Assembly (NCBI GenBank): GCA_949051815.1
Contig: CARQVR010000035.1
Span: forward strand, 1-32,617
DNA from: an uncultured Lachnospiraceae bacterium
GTDB lineage: Bacteria > Bacillota > Clostridia > Lachnospirales > Lachnospiraceae
Direction: 5' to 3'
Length of the DNA stretch: 32,617 nucleotides
Shown: positions 1-7,155 of the stretch, in pieces
Position numbering within the stretch: the first letter of the stretch is position 1
How the letters are laid out: every line of letters begins with the position of its first letter
The notes under the pieces: model-generated
Databases searched by the model: none
The model's input: only the letters and a program-made list of their open reading frames with translations
What the model was told of the DNA's origin: nothing
Program-made: the position numbers and the translations under genes

Positions 1-76
1 CTTTGACGAGCATTCCGGCTGCTGCCAGAATGCCCGCCTGAAACACAAACGTGCTTTTTTTCTTCGGATCTTCCAT
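1..76 (-). CDS. Polysaccharide flippase-like membrane protein, N-terminus only (partial)
   Basis: The ATG lies 4 nt after the glgA stop codon, and the reading frame stays open to the window edge for 25 codons. The visible peptide starts with a charged MEDPKKKS head followed by a hydrophobic stretch, FVFQAGILAAAGMLVK. This pattern opens many SpoVB/MurJ-like PST/MATE flippases of spore formers (family knowledge). A GGATAGGGG stretch precedes the start. The 4-nt spacing implies co-transcription with glgA. Only the first helix is visible, so the assignment is tentative; any membrane protein with a similar first helix would fit. Confidence 0.5.
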   Translation of the reverse strand, partial: MEDPKKKSTFVFQAGILAAAGMLVK

Positions 77-80
77 GCCC

Positions 81-1526
81 CTATCCAATCAGCCAGTCAT
101 ACATTTCCTGATATTTCTTCGCGGACACATGCCACGAGAAGTCTGCCGCCATGCCTCTGTCCACGATCTTATTCCATTCCCGCTTCTTATCATAATAGAT
201 ATGCTCCGCGTAACGGATCGTGCCAAGCATTTCATGGGCATTGTAATTCGTAAAGGAAAAGCCTGTGCCGCTGCCCTCATACTCGTTGTAGGGCTGCACC
301 GTATCTTTCAGGCCACCGGTCTCACGCACAATCGGCACCGTGCCGTAGCGCAGGGACATCAACTGGCTTAAGCCGCATGGCTCAAAGAGCGACGGCATAA
401 GGAACGCATCACTGGCCGCATAGATCTTGTGGGAAAGCGCATCCGAATAGTAAATGTTCGCCGACACCTTGCCGTGATACTTCCAGTCAAAATGGCGGAA
501 CATGTTTTCGTACTGCTCCTCGCCCGTACCGAGCACCACAAGCTGCACATTATCCTGACACAGCTCATCCATGATATAGGCGATCAGGTCAAAGCCCTTC
601 TGTCCCGTCAGTCTCGAAACGACGCCCAGCATCATAGCCTTGTCGTCCTGATTTAAACCGAGCTCTTCCTGCAGCGCGCGCTTGTTCTTCACTTTTTCTT
701 TGCGGAAATTAGCCGCATTGTACCTGAAATCTATGTGCTTATCCGTCTCCGGATTAAAGTCATCATAATCAATACCGTTCACGATACCGCGCAGATCTCC
801 CGCCCTTGCACAGAGCAGGCCGTTTAAGCCCTCGCCGTAGAACGCCGTCTTGATCTCCTCCGCATATGTATCGCTGACCGTGGTGATAGCGTCCGCATAA
901 ACCAGACCGCCTTTTAAGAGGTTCGCATCCTTGTATGCCTCCAGCTTATCCGCAGTAAAGAAATACCCCGGAAGTCCCGTGATCTCCTTTACTTCCTTCA
1001 CGCTCCACTTACCCTGAAATTTCAGATTGTGAATGGTCATAACGGTCTTAATGCCACGGTAGAACTCTCCGCCCTGAAACCGCTCCTTTAAGTATACCGG
1101 AATCAGACCGGTCTGCCAGTCGTGACAGTGAATCAGCTCCGGTCTGAAATCAATCACCGGAAGAATACACAGCGCCGCCTTACAGAAAAAGGCATACTTT
1201 TCGATCTCAAACAGCGCGTTATCGCTGTAAGGCTGAAATCCGTTAAAATAACTCTCGTTATCAATAAAATAATATTTTACCCCGTCGACTTCCGCCTCCA
1301 GAATCCCCACATACTCCTCTTTCCAGTGGAAATCCATGTAAAAATGGGTTTTGTAGGTGAGCTTATCCTTCATCTCCTGTTTCATACAGGTATACTTCGG
1401 CAGAATCACCCGCACATCAAAATACTGCTTGTCAATACACTTGGGCAGAGAGCCGACCACGTCCGCCAACCCGCCTGTTTTGATAAAAGGTACGCCCTCC
1501 GACGCGACAAATAAAATTTTTTTCAT
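81..1526 (-). CDS. glgA: Glycogen synthase (ADP-glucose type, GT5)
   Basis: Transfers glucose from ADP-glucose to the growing alpha-1,4-glucan during cytoplasmic glycogen synthesis. The 481-aa length is normal for the bacterial GT5 family. Residues 16-23 are KTGGLADV, the ADP-glucose and glucan-binding signature. The C-terminal Rossmann half carries PSLFEPCGLSQL, which includes the conserved acid that contacts the nucleotide sugar, followed by an ETGGLKDTV segment. The start is supported by GGAGGG five bases upstream. The gene is monocistronic on its 5' side: a TATACT -10 and an inverted repeat lie between it and the Spo0A-like gene. No other glg gene is visible in the window. A LacI-type regulator two genes away may be related, but nothing in the sequence proves this. 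Confidence 0.96.
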   Translation of the reverse strand: MKKILFVASEGVPFIKTGGLADVVGSLPKCIDKQYFDVRVILPKYTCMKQEMKDKLTYKTHFYMDFHWKEEYVGILEAEVDGVKYYFIDNESYFNGFQPYSDNALFEIEKYAFFCKAALCILPVIDFRPELIHCHDWQTGLIPVYLKERFQGGEFYRGIKTVMTIHNLKFQGKWSVKEVKEITGLPGYFFTADKLEAYKDANLLKGGLVYADAITTVSDTYAEEIKTAFYGEGLNGLLCARAGDLRGIVNGIDYDDFNPETDKHIDFRYNAANFRKEKVKNKRALQEELGLNQDDKAMMLGVVSRLTGQKGFDLIAYIMDELCQDNVQLVVLGTGEEQYENMFRHFDWKYHGKVSANIYYSDALSHKIYAASDAFLMPSLFEPCGLSQLMSLRYGTVPIVRETGGLKDTVQPYNEYEGSGTGFSFTNYNAHEMLGTIRYAEHIYYDKKREWNKIVDRGMAADFSWHVSAKKYQEMYDWLIG

Positions 1527-1556
1527 GACAACCCTCCAACTGTAACATGCTATTCC

Positions 1557-1596
1557 TCATACAGACATGCCGTATGAACTCCTAAACAACAGTATA
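1557..1596 (-). promoter_or_regulatory. Candidate glgA promoter with downstream inverted repeat
   Basis: The minus strand shows TATACT at 1591-1596, a plausible sigma-A -10, with only a weak -35 (TTTTAT) 17 bases upstream. Just after the predicted transcription start lies an inverted repeat at 1557-1577, TCATAC-N9-GTATGA. This is operator-like in position and size. The inverted repeat is seen directly; its role as an operator is inference. Confidence 0.35.
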
Positions 1597-1655
1597 CAAT
1601 ATTTCGGGTGGCAATAAAAGGATTATTTTGAATTTTAGCAAACGTTAAAATTTAT

Positions 1656-2183
1656 TTAACGCCGGTATTGCAGTCGGATCTTGTCCGCAATCAGTGCGAT
1701 AAACTCCGAGTTGGTCGGCTTGCCTTTTCCCGTGTTGATCGTATACCCGAAAAGCGCATCAAGCGTCTCCATCCGCCCTCTTGACCAGGCCACCTCTATC
1801 GCGTGACGAATCGCCCGCTCCACCCGGCTGGGAGTCGTCTGGTATTTCTTGGCAATGGTCGGATAAAGAATCTTCGTGATGGAGCCAAGCATCTCCACAT
1901 CCTCCACCGACATCATGATTGCTTCCCTCAGATACTGATATCCTTTGATATGAGCCGGCACACCGATCTCGTGAATCATGTCCGTCACGTCCTTTTCCAG
2001 ATCCCGTTCCCCGGTTTCCGATAACTCCGGCGCCTCCGCCCTTTTTTCCTGTTTTTCTTTGCCCGGCTCGCCCGAGGGAACCGTTATCAGAATACGAAAT
2101 TCCTTGTTTGCACGGATCAGATTATCCAGAATCCGATAAACCTGCTCCTGATCTCCCGCCGCCGTCACATTTAATGTTTCCAT
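1656..2183 (-). CDS. Stand-alone Spo0A effector domain protein (no receiver domain)
   Basis: Residues about 63-173 of this 175-aa protein are a near-consensus Spo0A C-terminal DNA-binding domain. HEIGVPAHIKGY, LGSITKILYP, the recognition-helix region SRVERAIRHAIEVAWSRG and KPTNSEFIA are all present. Full-length Spo0A is about 260-270 aa and begins with a phosphoacceptor receiver domain; here that is replaced by about 60 residues. These comprise a short helix-strand-like segment (METLNV... to ILITV) and a charged linker rich in E/K. The start at 2183 is chosen because GGAGG lies 6 nt upstream; an upstream in-frame start at 2231 would overlap the -10 at 2233-2238 and has no such site. The gene sits where spo0A normally follows spoIVB, but an MCP and a LacI gene intervene. 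It should bind 0A-box-like DNA without phosphorylation control (inference). It could be a paralogue or a truncated spo0A. Confidence 0.9.
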   Translation of the reverse strand: METLNVTAAGDQEQVYRILDNLIRANKEFRILITVPSGEPGKEKQEKRAEAPELSETGERDLEKDVTDMIHEIGVPAHIKGYQYLREAIMMSVEDVEMLGSITKILYPTIAKKYQTTPSRVERAIRHAIEVAWSRGRMETLDALFGYTINTGKGKPTNSEFIALIADKIRLQYRR

Positions 2184-2232
2184 CTGTTTCCTCCATTTTC
2201 CCCTTTTTATCGCCAGAGCATCTCTTCCCACT

Positions 2233-2238
2233 ATTATA
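2233..2238 (-). promoter_or_regulatory. -10 element upstream of the Spo0A-like gene
   Basis: The minus strand reads a perfect TATAAT about 50 nt before the start codon, inside the 93-nt gap after the LacI gene. No good -35 is visible at 16-18 nt. This would let the Spo0A-like gene be expressed independently of the LacI gene. It also argues against the long alternative start at 2231. Confidence 0.4.
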
Positions 2239-2276
2239 AACGTTTTTGAGGATATGGGGAATATTTAGGCATCGCA

Positions 2277-3326
2277 TTACATAAAAATTCGTTTCACGGA
2301 CTCCCGCTCAACCAGTCTGCAGGCAATGTACCGCTCCAGAACGGTATTTATCAGATTTTCCTCCTCCGCCTCCAGACGCTCGATCAGAATAGCCGCGGCC
2401 TCCGTCCCTATTTCACCAAGCGGCAGCTCCATCGTTGTCAGTCCGGGACTGCAAAACTGCGCCAGCTCATGATTGTCAAAACCAACCACGGCAATATCCT
2501 CTCCCACCCGGACCCCCTGCTCCTTAAAATACGCGTACACACCGCCGGCCATCCGGTCATTCATACAAAAAACAGCCGTTATACCTTCTTTAAGGAGACT
2601 GCCCGCCATCCGGTAGCCGGATTCCCTCTCCCAATCTCCGTAACGCACCCATCCCGGATTATACAGGATATTTTCTTCAAAGAGGGCCTTCTGATACCCT
2701 CTTAAGCGGCTTCTGGTATGTATGTTATTTTCTCTGCCTCCCAAAACGCCGATTCTGCGGTGTCCCATGTCTATCAGATATCTCGTCATCTCGCAGGCGG
2801 CCCTCTCATCGTCTATGACCACAGCCGGCGTGTGAGCCGAACGGGTGTAGGCGTAAGCCATCACGGTGGGAATCGGCATGGCATCCGAAAAATACCCTAT
2901 GTTTCTGGTATGTCCCGCAATAAAAAGAAGACCGTCCACCCTGATCGAGAGCATCTCCTGCATAACGGCGCTGACGACGGCATTATAGGCGGTCTCATTG
3001 TCATACCAGCTCTCGCCCCATCTGGCGTACAGCCGCAGATTCTGGATCATCGTCCGATACTTTTTCTCCTCACAGTACGCCATCGCCCCTTCCAGAATGG
3101 CCGGCGTGGTAAACTGCGCCACATCCTCCGCGATAATACCGATGATATTGGTCTTTCTCTTTCGCAGCCCTCTTGCCGCGTAATCCGGACGATACCCCTT
3201 CTGCCTGACGGCCTCCAGCACTTTCTTTCTTGTCTCCACCCCCACATTCGCTCTTCCGTTTATGACATTGGATACCGTCGCCACGGAAACACCGCATTCT
3301 CCCGCGATCTCCCTGATTGTCACCAT
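2277..3326 (-). CDS. LacI-family transcriptional regulator
   Basis: A 349-aa cytoplasmic repressor or activator of the LacI/GalR type. Residues 2-50 form the helix-turn-helix and hinge: VTIREIAGECGVSVATVSNVINGRANVGVETRKKV, with the usual KxGYRPDYAARGLR hinge following. Residues about 60-340 resemble the periplasmic-binding-protein-like effector domain (NIIGIIAEDV, YLIDMGHRRIGVLGG, AVFCMNDRMAGG, DIAVVGFDNHE). The ligand cannot be read from sequence, although this class usually senses sugars. The gene is flanked by its own upstream and downstream gaps, with an upstream GAGAGG close to the ATG. No transporter or sugar operon is adjacent. It lies between the chemoreceptor and the Spo0A-like gene, a position not usual for this conserved neighbourhood. 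Confidence 0.93.
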   Translation of the reverse strand: MVTIREIAGECGVSVATVSNVINGRANVGVETRKKVLEAVRQKGYRPDYAARGLRKRKTNIIGIIAEDVAQFTTPAILEGAMAYCEEKKYRTMIQNLRLYARWGESWYDNETAYNAVVSAVMQEMLSIRVDGLLFIAGHTRNIGYFSDAMPIPTVMAYAYTRSAHTPAVVIDDERAACEMTRYLIDMGHRRIGVLGGRENNIHTRSRLRGYQKALFEENILYNPGWVRYGDWERESGYRMAGSLLKEGITAVFCMNDRMAGGVYAYFKEQGVRVGEDIAVVGFDNHELAQFCSPGLTTMELPLGEIGTEAAAILIERLEAEEENLINTVLERYIACRLVERESVKRIFM

Positions 3327-3466
3327 AACCTCTCTCTGCCTTTCTATGCCTTATAACCTGTTTCAGCTTCTGTCTCACGACGGGCCCGCTGCTTTCGGCT
3401 ATATCTTTCCCACTACTGAACGGATTCCGGACTTTAACCCATTGAAAACATGCGCACAGGGCAAAC

Positions 3467-3491
3467 GGACGCAGGTTAAACGCCTGCGTCC
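3467..3491 (-). terminator. Hairpin downstream of the MCP gene
   Basis: GGACGCAGG and CCTGCGTCC form a perfect 9-bp stem around a 7-nt loop, 28 nt after the MCP stop. On the minus strand the stem is followed by GTTTGCCC, a poor U-tract. The hairpin is certain; termination is probable only because the next gene is a separate regulator 140 nt away. Confidence 0.45.
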
Positions 3492-3518
3492 ACTTACGAT
3501 TGTAAACCCGCTTCGGAT

Positions 3519-5567
3519 CTACCTGTGAAATCTTCCGACAATCTCTCCAAGATGATCCGCCATATCCCTGTTTTGTATAGACTGATCCTGCGTTTCCTCC
3601 GCTATCACAGCCGTCGTCTCATTCTTCTCCACAATCGTGCCGATGGCGGTCTGATTCTCCGCCATAATTACGCTCACATTGCTGGCATTCCCGGCTATCT
3701 GCGCCACGGAGCCCTCCAGCCTTCCGACTGCCGCAAGCATCTCGTCCAGCTTATCCTTGATCCCGCTCACAGCCTCGCTGTAATTTGTCGACTTCTCCGC
3801 AAAGCCTTTGAACTGCACCACCACATCCTGCTCAATAAAAGAGATAATCGAGTCAAAGCATGTATTGACGGTAGCAATACTGCTGTTGGCCTCCCCACAG
3901 ATATCCTGAATAGAGGACGCCGTCTCCTTGGATGTCTCCGCCAGATTGGCTATGGAGCCAGCCACCACGGCAAACCCTCTTCCCGCTTCACCCGCTCTTG
4001 CCGCCTCGATAGAAGCATTGAGGGAGAGCAGATTGGTCTTGCCTGCTATACTCAAAATCTCCGCCGCAAGTTCATTGATCTTAGTCAGACTCTTTAACTT
4101 CTCAATCGCCTCCTCAACGGCTGCCTTCGTCTCATCCAGCCTTTCCTCTCCGTTCCGATAAGCAAAATTCGCTTTGTCCTTCATATCTATCGCACTGTCG
4201 ATCACCTGATCGCTGGTGTTCACCGAGGACCGGATACCGTCCAGAATCTGATCCACCAGACGGTTGATGCTGTCAATCTCCGAATTTACATTCTGGACAA
4301 GCGTATTTGTGTTGTCCATGGATGCCGACAACTCCTCCGTAGCCGCAATGTTATCCGAAGTGTCGTCCGCCAGAGACTGGGCAGATTCCCGCATACTCTC
4401 GGCCTTCTCATTGAGGGAGCGGGAACAGTCGTTTAAGGTGTCCGATATGGACTGCAGGGAATGAATCAGTCCGTCGGTAGCCTGCGCGATGCAGCCAAGC
4501 TCGTCGCCCCTCTGAATATGCTTCTGAATCACGGCATTGTCCGCTATATTAAACTGCTGCAGCGCCACAATGCTCTCCTCAATGGCTCCAAGCGGTTTCA
4601 TAAGCCCTCTGATAATCACGCCGGAAACCACAAGCAGAACCACAAGCGCCGCCGCACCCATATACATCATAATACGTTTCAGTCTGTCCGTCGTTGCAAA
4701 GATCTCTGACTCTCTGTCAGACACAATAAAGAGCCAGCCCCGGTTCGCCATATAATAGTAGGTGGCGATATTGTCCCTGCCGTCTTTTGTATATTCCGTA
4801 AATCCCATGTCGTTTCCTGCTGCCCCGGCATATTGCGCGCAAAGGCTGTGGATATACTCCTCCTCTGCCTCAGTCCCGACCTTTTCGCTATCCTCGCAGA
4901 ATATGTACTGACCGTCTTTCACATTTACCATGCAGTATTGCGCATTTTCCATTCCCTGCATGGTAAGGGAATCCAAAACCTGAATCAGTCCCGTGGTGAA
5001 CACACCGCCGCCCACCAGACCGACGGGACTGCCGTTCTCATCTAAAACCGCCCGATAGATCGACACGATCTGCTGTCCGCTGGCGGGCGAGATGATAATA
5101 CCTGTATTATATACGCCGTCCGCGGCGAGCAGCGCGTCCTGCAGCGCCTTTAGCGGCTCTCCCTCTCTGGTGGTGATTCCCACCACCGCCGCATTCGTGT
5201 GAGCCAGCACATGGGTGTTCCATTCGCTCACATAAAGGCCCTCCAGATTACTCACGTCCGCGGAGAACTTTTCCGTGTAAGCCTGCGCCGCCGCCACCGC
5301 CGCTTCGTCGGTGGGATTTTTCAGAACCGCCATAATCTCTCCGGCCCGGCTGTAAGCCGTGAGCGTCTGCTCCACTTCCTGCACATAATTCTCAATGATC
5401 CGGCTTCGCTCCTCCACCACCGTCTCCATGCTGTTCGTGGTGCTTCTTCTCGTGTCGCTGGTAATCGCATTGCCGATAAAAAGCACCATCGCCGCCATAA
5501 CAATAATCTGCACCGTCAAAATACATGCTGTAATCTTACCACTCAGTCCAAACTTTACCTTTCTCAT
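3519..5567 (-). CDS. Methyl-accepting chemotaxis protein with extracellular Cache-type sensor
   Basis: A 682-aa transmembrane chemoreceptor. Residues 13-34 are TM1, about 35-290 an extracytoplasmic double-Cache-like sensor, and 298-321 TM2. A HAMP linker (about 322-375) and the cytoplasmic signalling coiled coil follow to the end. The hairpin tip is clear at residues 508-545 (GKTNLLSLNASIEAARAGEA, then GRGFAVVA), which binds CheA/CheW in this family. No CheR-tethering pentapeptide is seen at the C-terminus. The start at 5567 has AGGAG 8 nt upstream; the longer frame from 5672 would run through the promoter at 5643-5672. The ligand is unknown, and no che genes are nearby. It separates spoIVB from the Spo0A-type gene, so it is probably an insertion into an otherwise conserved arrangement. 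Confidence 0.95.
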   Translation of the reverse strand: MRKVKFGLSGKITACILTVQIIVMAAMVLFIGNAITSDTRRSTTNSMETVVEERSRIIENYVQEVEQTLTAYSRAGEIMAVLKNPTDEAAVAAAQAYTEKFSADVSNLEGLYVSEWNTHVLAHTNAAVVGITTREGEPLKALQDALLAADGVYNTGIIISPASGQQIVSIYRAVLDENGSPVGLVGGGVFTTGLIQVLDSLTMQGMENAQYCMVNVKDGQYIFCEDSEKVGTEAEEEYIHSLCAQYAGAAGNDMGFTEYTKDGRDNIATYYYMANRGWLFIVSDRESEIFATTDRLKRIMMYMGAAALVVLLVVSGVIIRGLMKPLGAIEESIVALQQFNIADNAVIQKHIQRGDELGCIAQATDGLIHSLQSISDTLNDCSRSLNEKAESMRESAQSLADDTSDNIAATEELSASMDNTNTLVQNVNSEIDSINRLVDQILDGIRSSVNTSDQVIDSAIDMKDKANFAYRNGEERLDETKAAVEEAIEKLKSLTKINELAAEILSIAGKTNLLSLNASIEAARAGEAGRGFAVVAGSIANLAETSKETASSIQDICGEANSSIATVNTCFDSIISFIEQDVVVQFKGFAEKSTNYSEAVSGIKDKLDEMLAAVGRLEGSVAQIAGNASNVSVIMAENQTAIGTIVEKNETTAVIAEETQDQSIQNRDMADHLGEIVGRFHR

Positions 5568-5642
5568 GTCACTCACTCCTTGTCCTGATTGCTTATTCGT
5601 ACTGTATGATAGTAGATTAAACGTTTTACTGCTACTAAAAAA

Positions 5643-5672
5643 ATTATATAAAGAAATCTCTTTCCTTGTCAA
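5643..5672 (-). promoter_or_regulatory. Strong sigma-A promoter for the MCP gene
   Basis: The minus strand carries TTGACA (5667-5672) and TATAAT (5643-5648), both perfect consensus, separated by 18 nt. The spacer holds a small dyad, AAAGAGATTTCTTT at 5650-5663, which could be an operator. The start codon follows about 75 nt downstream. This shows that the chemoreceptor is transcribed independently of spoIVB. Confidence 0.8.
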
Positions 5673-5713
5673 CCTTTATCAATAGGAAATTTGATAGATT
5701 TTTTCACAATACG

Positions 5714-7060
5714 TCAGTGTGTCAGCATCTCTTCTATAAAAATACCATACCCTTTCGTGGAATCATTTACCAGCACGTGGGTCACCGCTCCCACCAGCTT
5801 GCCGTTCTGGATGATGGGGCTGCCGCTCATGCCCTGAATGATTCCTCCCGTCAGCATCAGAAGCTTTTCGTCGACCACGCGGATCACAATTCCCCTGTTT
5901 ACGTTCTCGTGCTCCTGATTGACCTCCACGATCTCCACGTCATAAAACTCCGGCTCCCCTGAGACGGAACAGATGATCTGGGCGGGTCCCAGCACGATCT
6001 CCTGCTTTAAGGCGATCGGTACAGGCTCGTAAACCGAATTTGCCACCAGCTCCTCGTCGCAGTACCCGAAAATCCCCTCCGCCGTATTTTCCGTGATCTC
6101 CCCGATCACATTGTCGCTGTCATATTCAATGTATCCCGTCAACTCCCCGGGCGCGCCGTTTGCGCCTCTCGTAATGCCCACAATCTCCGTCCGGTAAAGC
6201 GTCCCCTCTTCCAGATTCATCAGAATCGACGTGTCCACATCGTTGATGCCGTGTCCCAAAGCGCCGAAGGTACTGTCCGTGCCCTCGTAAGTCATGGTGC
6301 CGATTCCCTGCGCGTTATCCCGAATCCAGATCCCCAGCTTCCACTCCTCCATGCGGTTCTTTCCGGCGTTTATACAAACATCCGTTATTTCACTATTTCT
6401 CCTGATGGTAAGCACCAGGTCCTCCCCTTCGGACGTCTCGACCATGCTGATAAACTGTTTTTTATTCTCCACGGCTTCCCCGTTGCATTCCAGAATGTAG
6501 TCTCCCTTTTGCAGCACATATCTGGCCGGGGATATGGTGTCTCCCCCGCTGCTCTCAAACTCTCCGATTCCCACCACGAGCACGCCGTCCGTCTTCACAT
6601 AAATACCGATGGGCAGCCCCGAAGGAATCAGCATTTTATCCTGAATCACCTCGATATCCACATTTTTATAAGGAAGGACGCCAAACAGTTTCAGATCCAT
6701 CTGATAAGTATCGATCTCATTCGCCTTTAATTTTACGGTGCGGGCAAAATCCACATGAATACTCTCCGTCTTTTTGCCCTCCCCGGCCAGAAGATACGCC
6801 TCGTCCTGCGCGTCCACATCCGTCACGGAAGCCACCGGCGCTGCCTCCTCGGCCGAGCGGTAAATCTCACCCGATACCGGTACCCGGAAGTCGAACTCCT
6901 GCTCCACCCCTGCGCGGATCCGGATCTGCGACGGAATCTTATCCAGATAGGAAACATATATCGTAAAAAGAAGCGCAGCTACGCCCGCCAGAAGCAGCAG
7001 CCACAAAAACCCCCTGTATTTTCTCTCCTGCTGTTCATTCATATATATTGAATTGCCCAC
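5714..7060 (-). CDS. spoIVB: SpoIVB signalling serine peptidase (S55)
   Basis: In spore formers SpoIVB is secreted by the forespore into the intermembrane space, where it cleaves SpoIVFA to trigger pro-sigma-K processing. This 448-aa protein has a cytoplasmic head and TM at residues 17-36. A PDZ-like region follows at about 140-225 (VGIGEFES, GDYILECNG), then the S55 domain. H270 (ALGHGI), D397 (RVVDEK) and S412 (GMSGSP) reproduce the His-142-Ser and Asp-15-Ser spacing of the B. subtilis triad as I recall it (H236, D363, S378). The GTG start at 7060 has GAGAGG upstream; an ATG seven codons in has no Shine-Dalgarno. The gene follows recN, as is standard. A CATACTA at 7127-7133 resembles a sigma-G -10, but no clear -35 is seen. 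Confidence 0.96.
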   Translation of the reverse strand: MGNSIYMNEQQERKYRGFLWLLLLAGVAALLFTIYVSYLDKIPSQIRIRAGVEQEFDFRVPVSGEIYRSAEEAAPVASVTDVDAQDEAYLLAGEGKKTESIHVDFARTVKLKANEIDTYQMDLKLFGVLPYKNVDIEVIQDKMLIPSGLPIGIYVKTDGVLVVGIGEFESSGGDTISPARYVLQKGDYILECNGEAVENKKQFISMVETSEGEDLVLTIRRNSEITDVCINAGKNRMEEWKLGIWIRDNAQGIGTMTYEGTDSTFGALGHGINDVDTSILMNLEEGTLYRTEIVGITRGANGAPGELTGYIEYDSDNVIGEITENTAEGIFGYCDEELVANSVYEPVPIALKQEIVLGPAQIICSVSGEPEFYDVEIVEVNQEHENVNRGIVIRVVDEKLLMLTGGIIQGMSGSPIIQNGKLVGAVTHVLVNDSTKGYGIFIEEMLTH

Positions 7061-7096
7061 TCTTCACATTCCTCTCTTCTTTTCTGTGTAACGCAT

Positions 7097-7133
7097 GAAA
7101 GGACACACTTTACAGTATGTCCTTTCTAGTATG
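7097..7133 (-). other. Hairpin and sigma-G-like -10 between recN and spoIVB
   Basis: GAAAGGACA (7097-7105) and TGTCCTTTC (7118-7126) form a 9-bp stem with a 12-nt loop. Immediately upstream on the minus strand is CATACTA, matching the CATnnTA -10 of forespore sigma factors. There is no U-tract after the hairpin in the operon direction, so it is not a standard terminator. It would form the 5' leader of a spoIVB transcript starting at that -10. Function is inferred. Confidence 0.35.
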
Positions 7134-7155
7134 TGAAGAATCTTATTTTTTCATT

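Noticed and set aside
3327..3518. Possible small gene between the LacI and MCP genes
   Set aside because: Only short frames without ribosome binding sites; the region holds the hairpin at 3467-3491 and probably the LacI promoter.
5568..5672. N-terminal extension of the MCP gene by 35 codons
   Set aside because: The extension would be encoded by the perfect promoter and 5' leader; the start at 5567 has a good Shine-Dalgarno and gives a normal MCP N-terminus.
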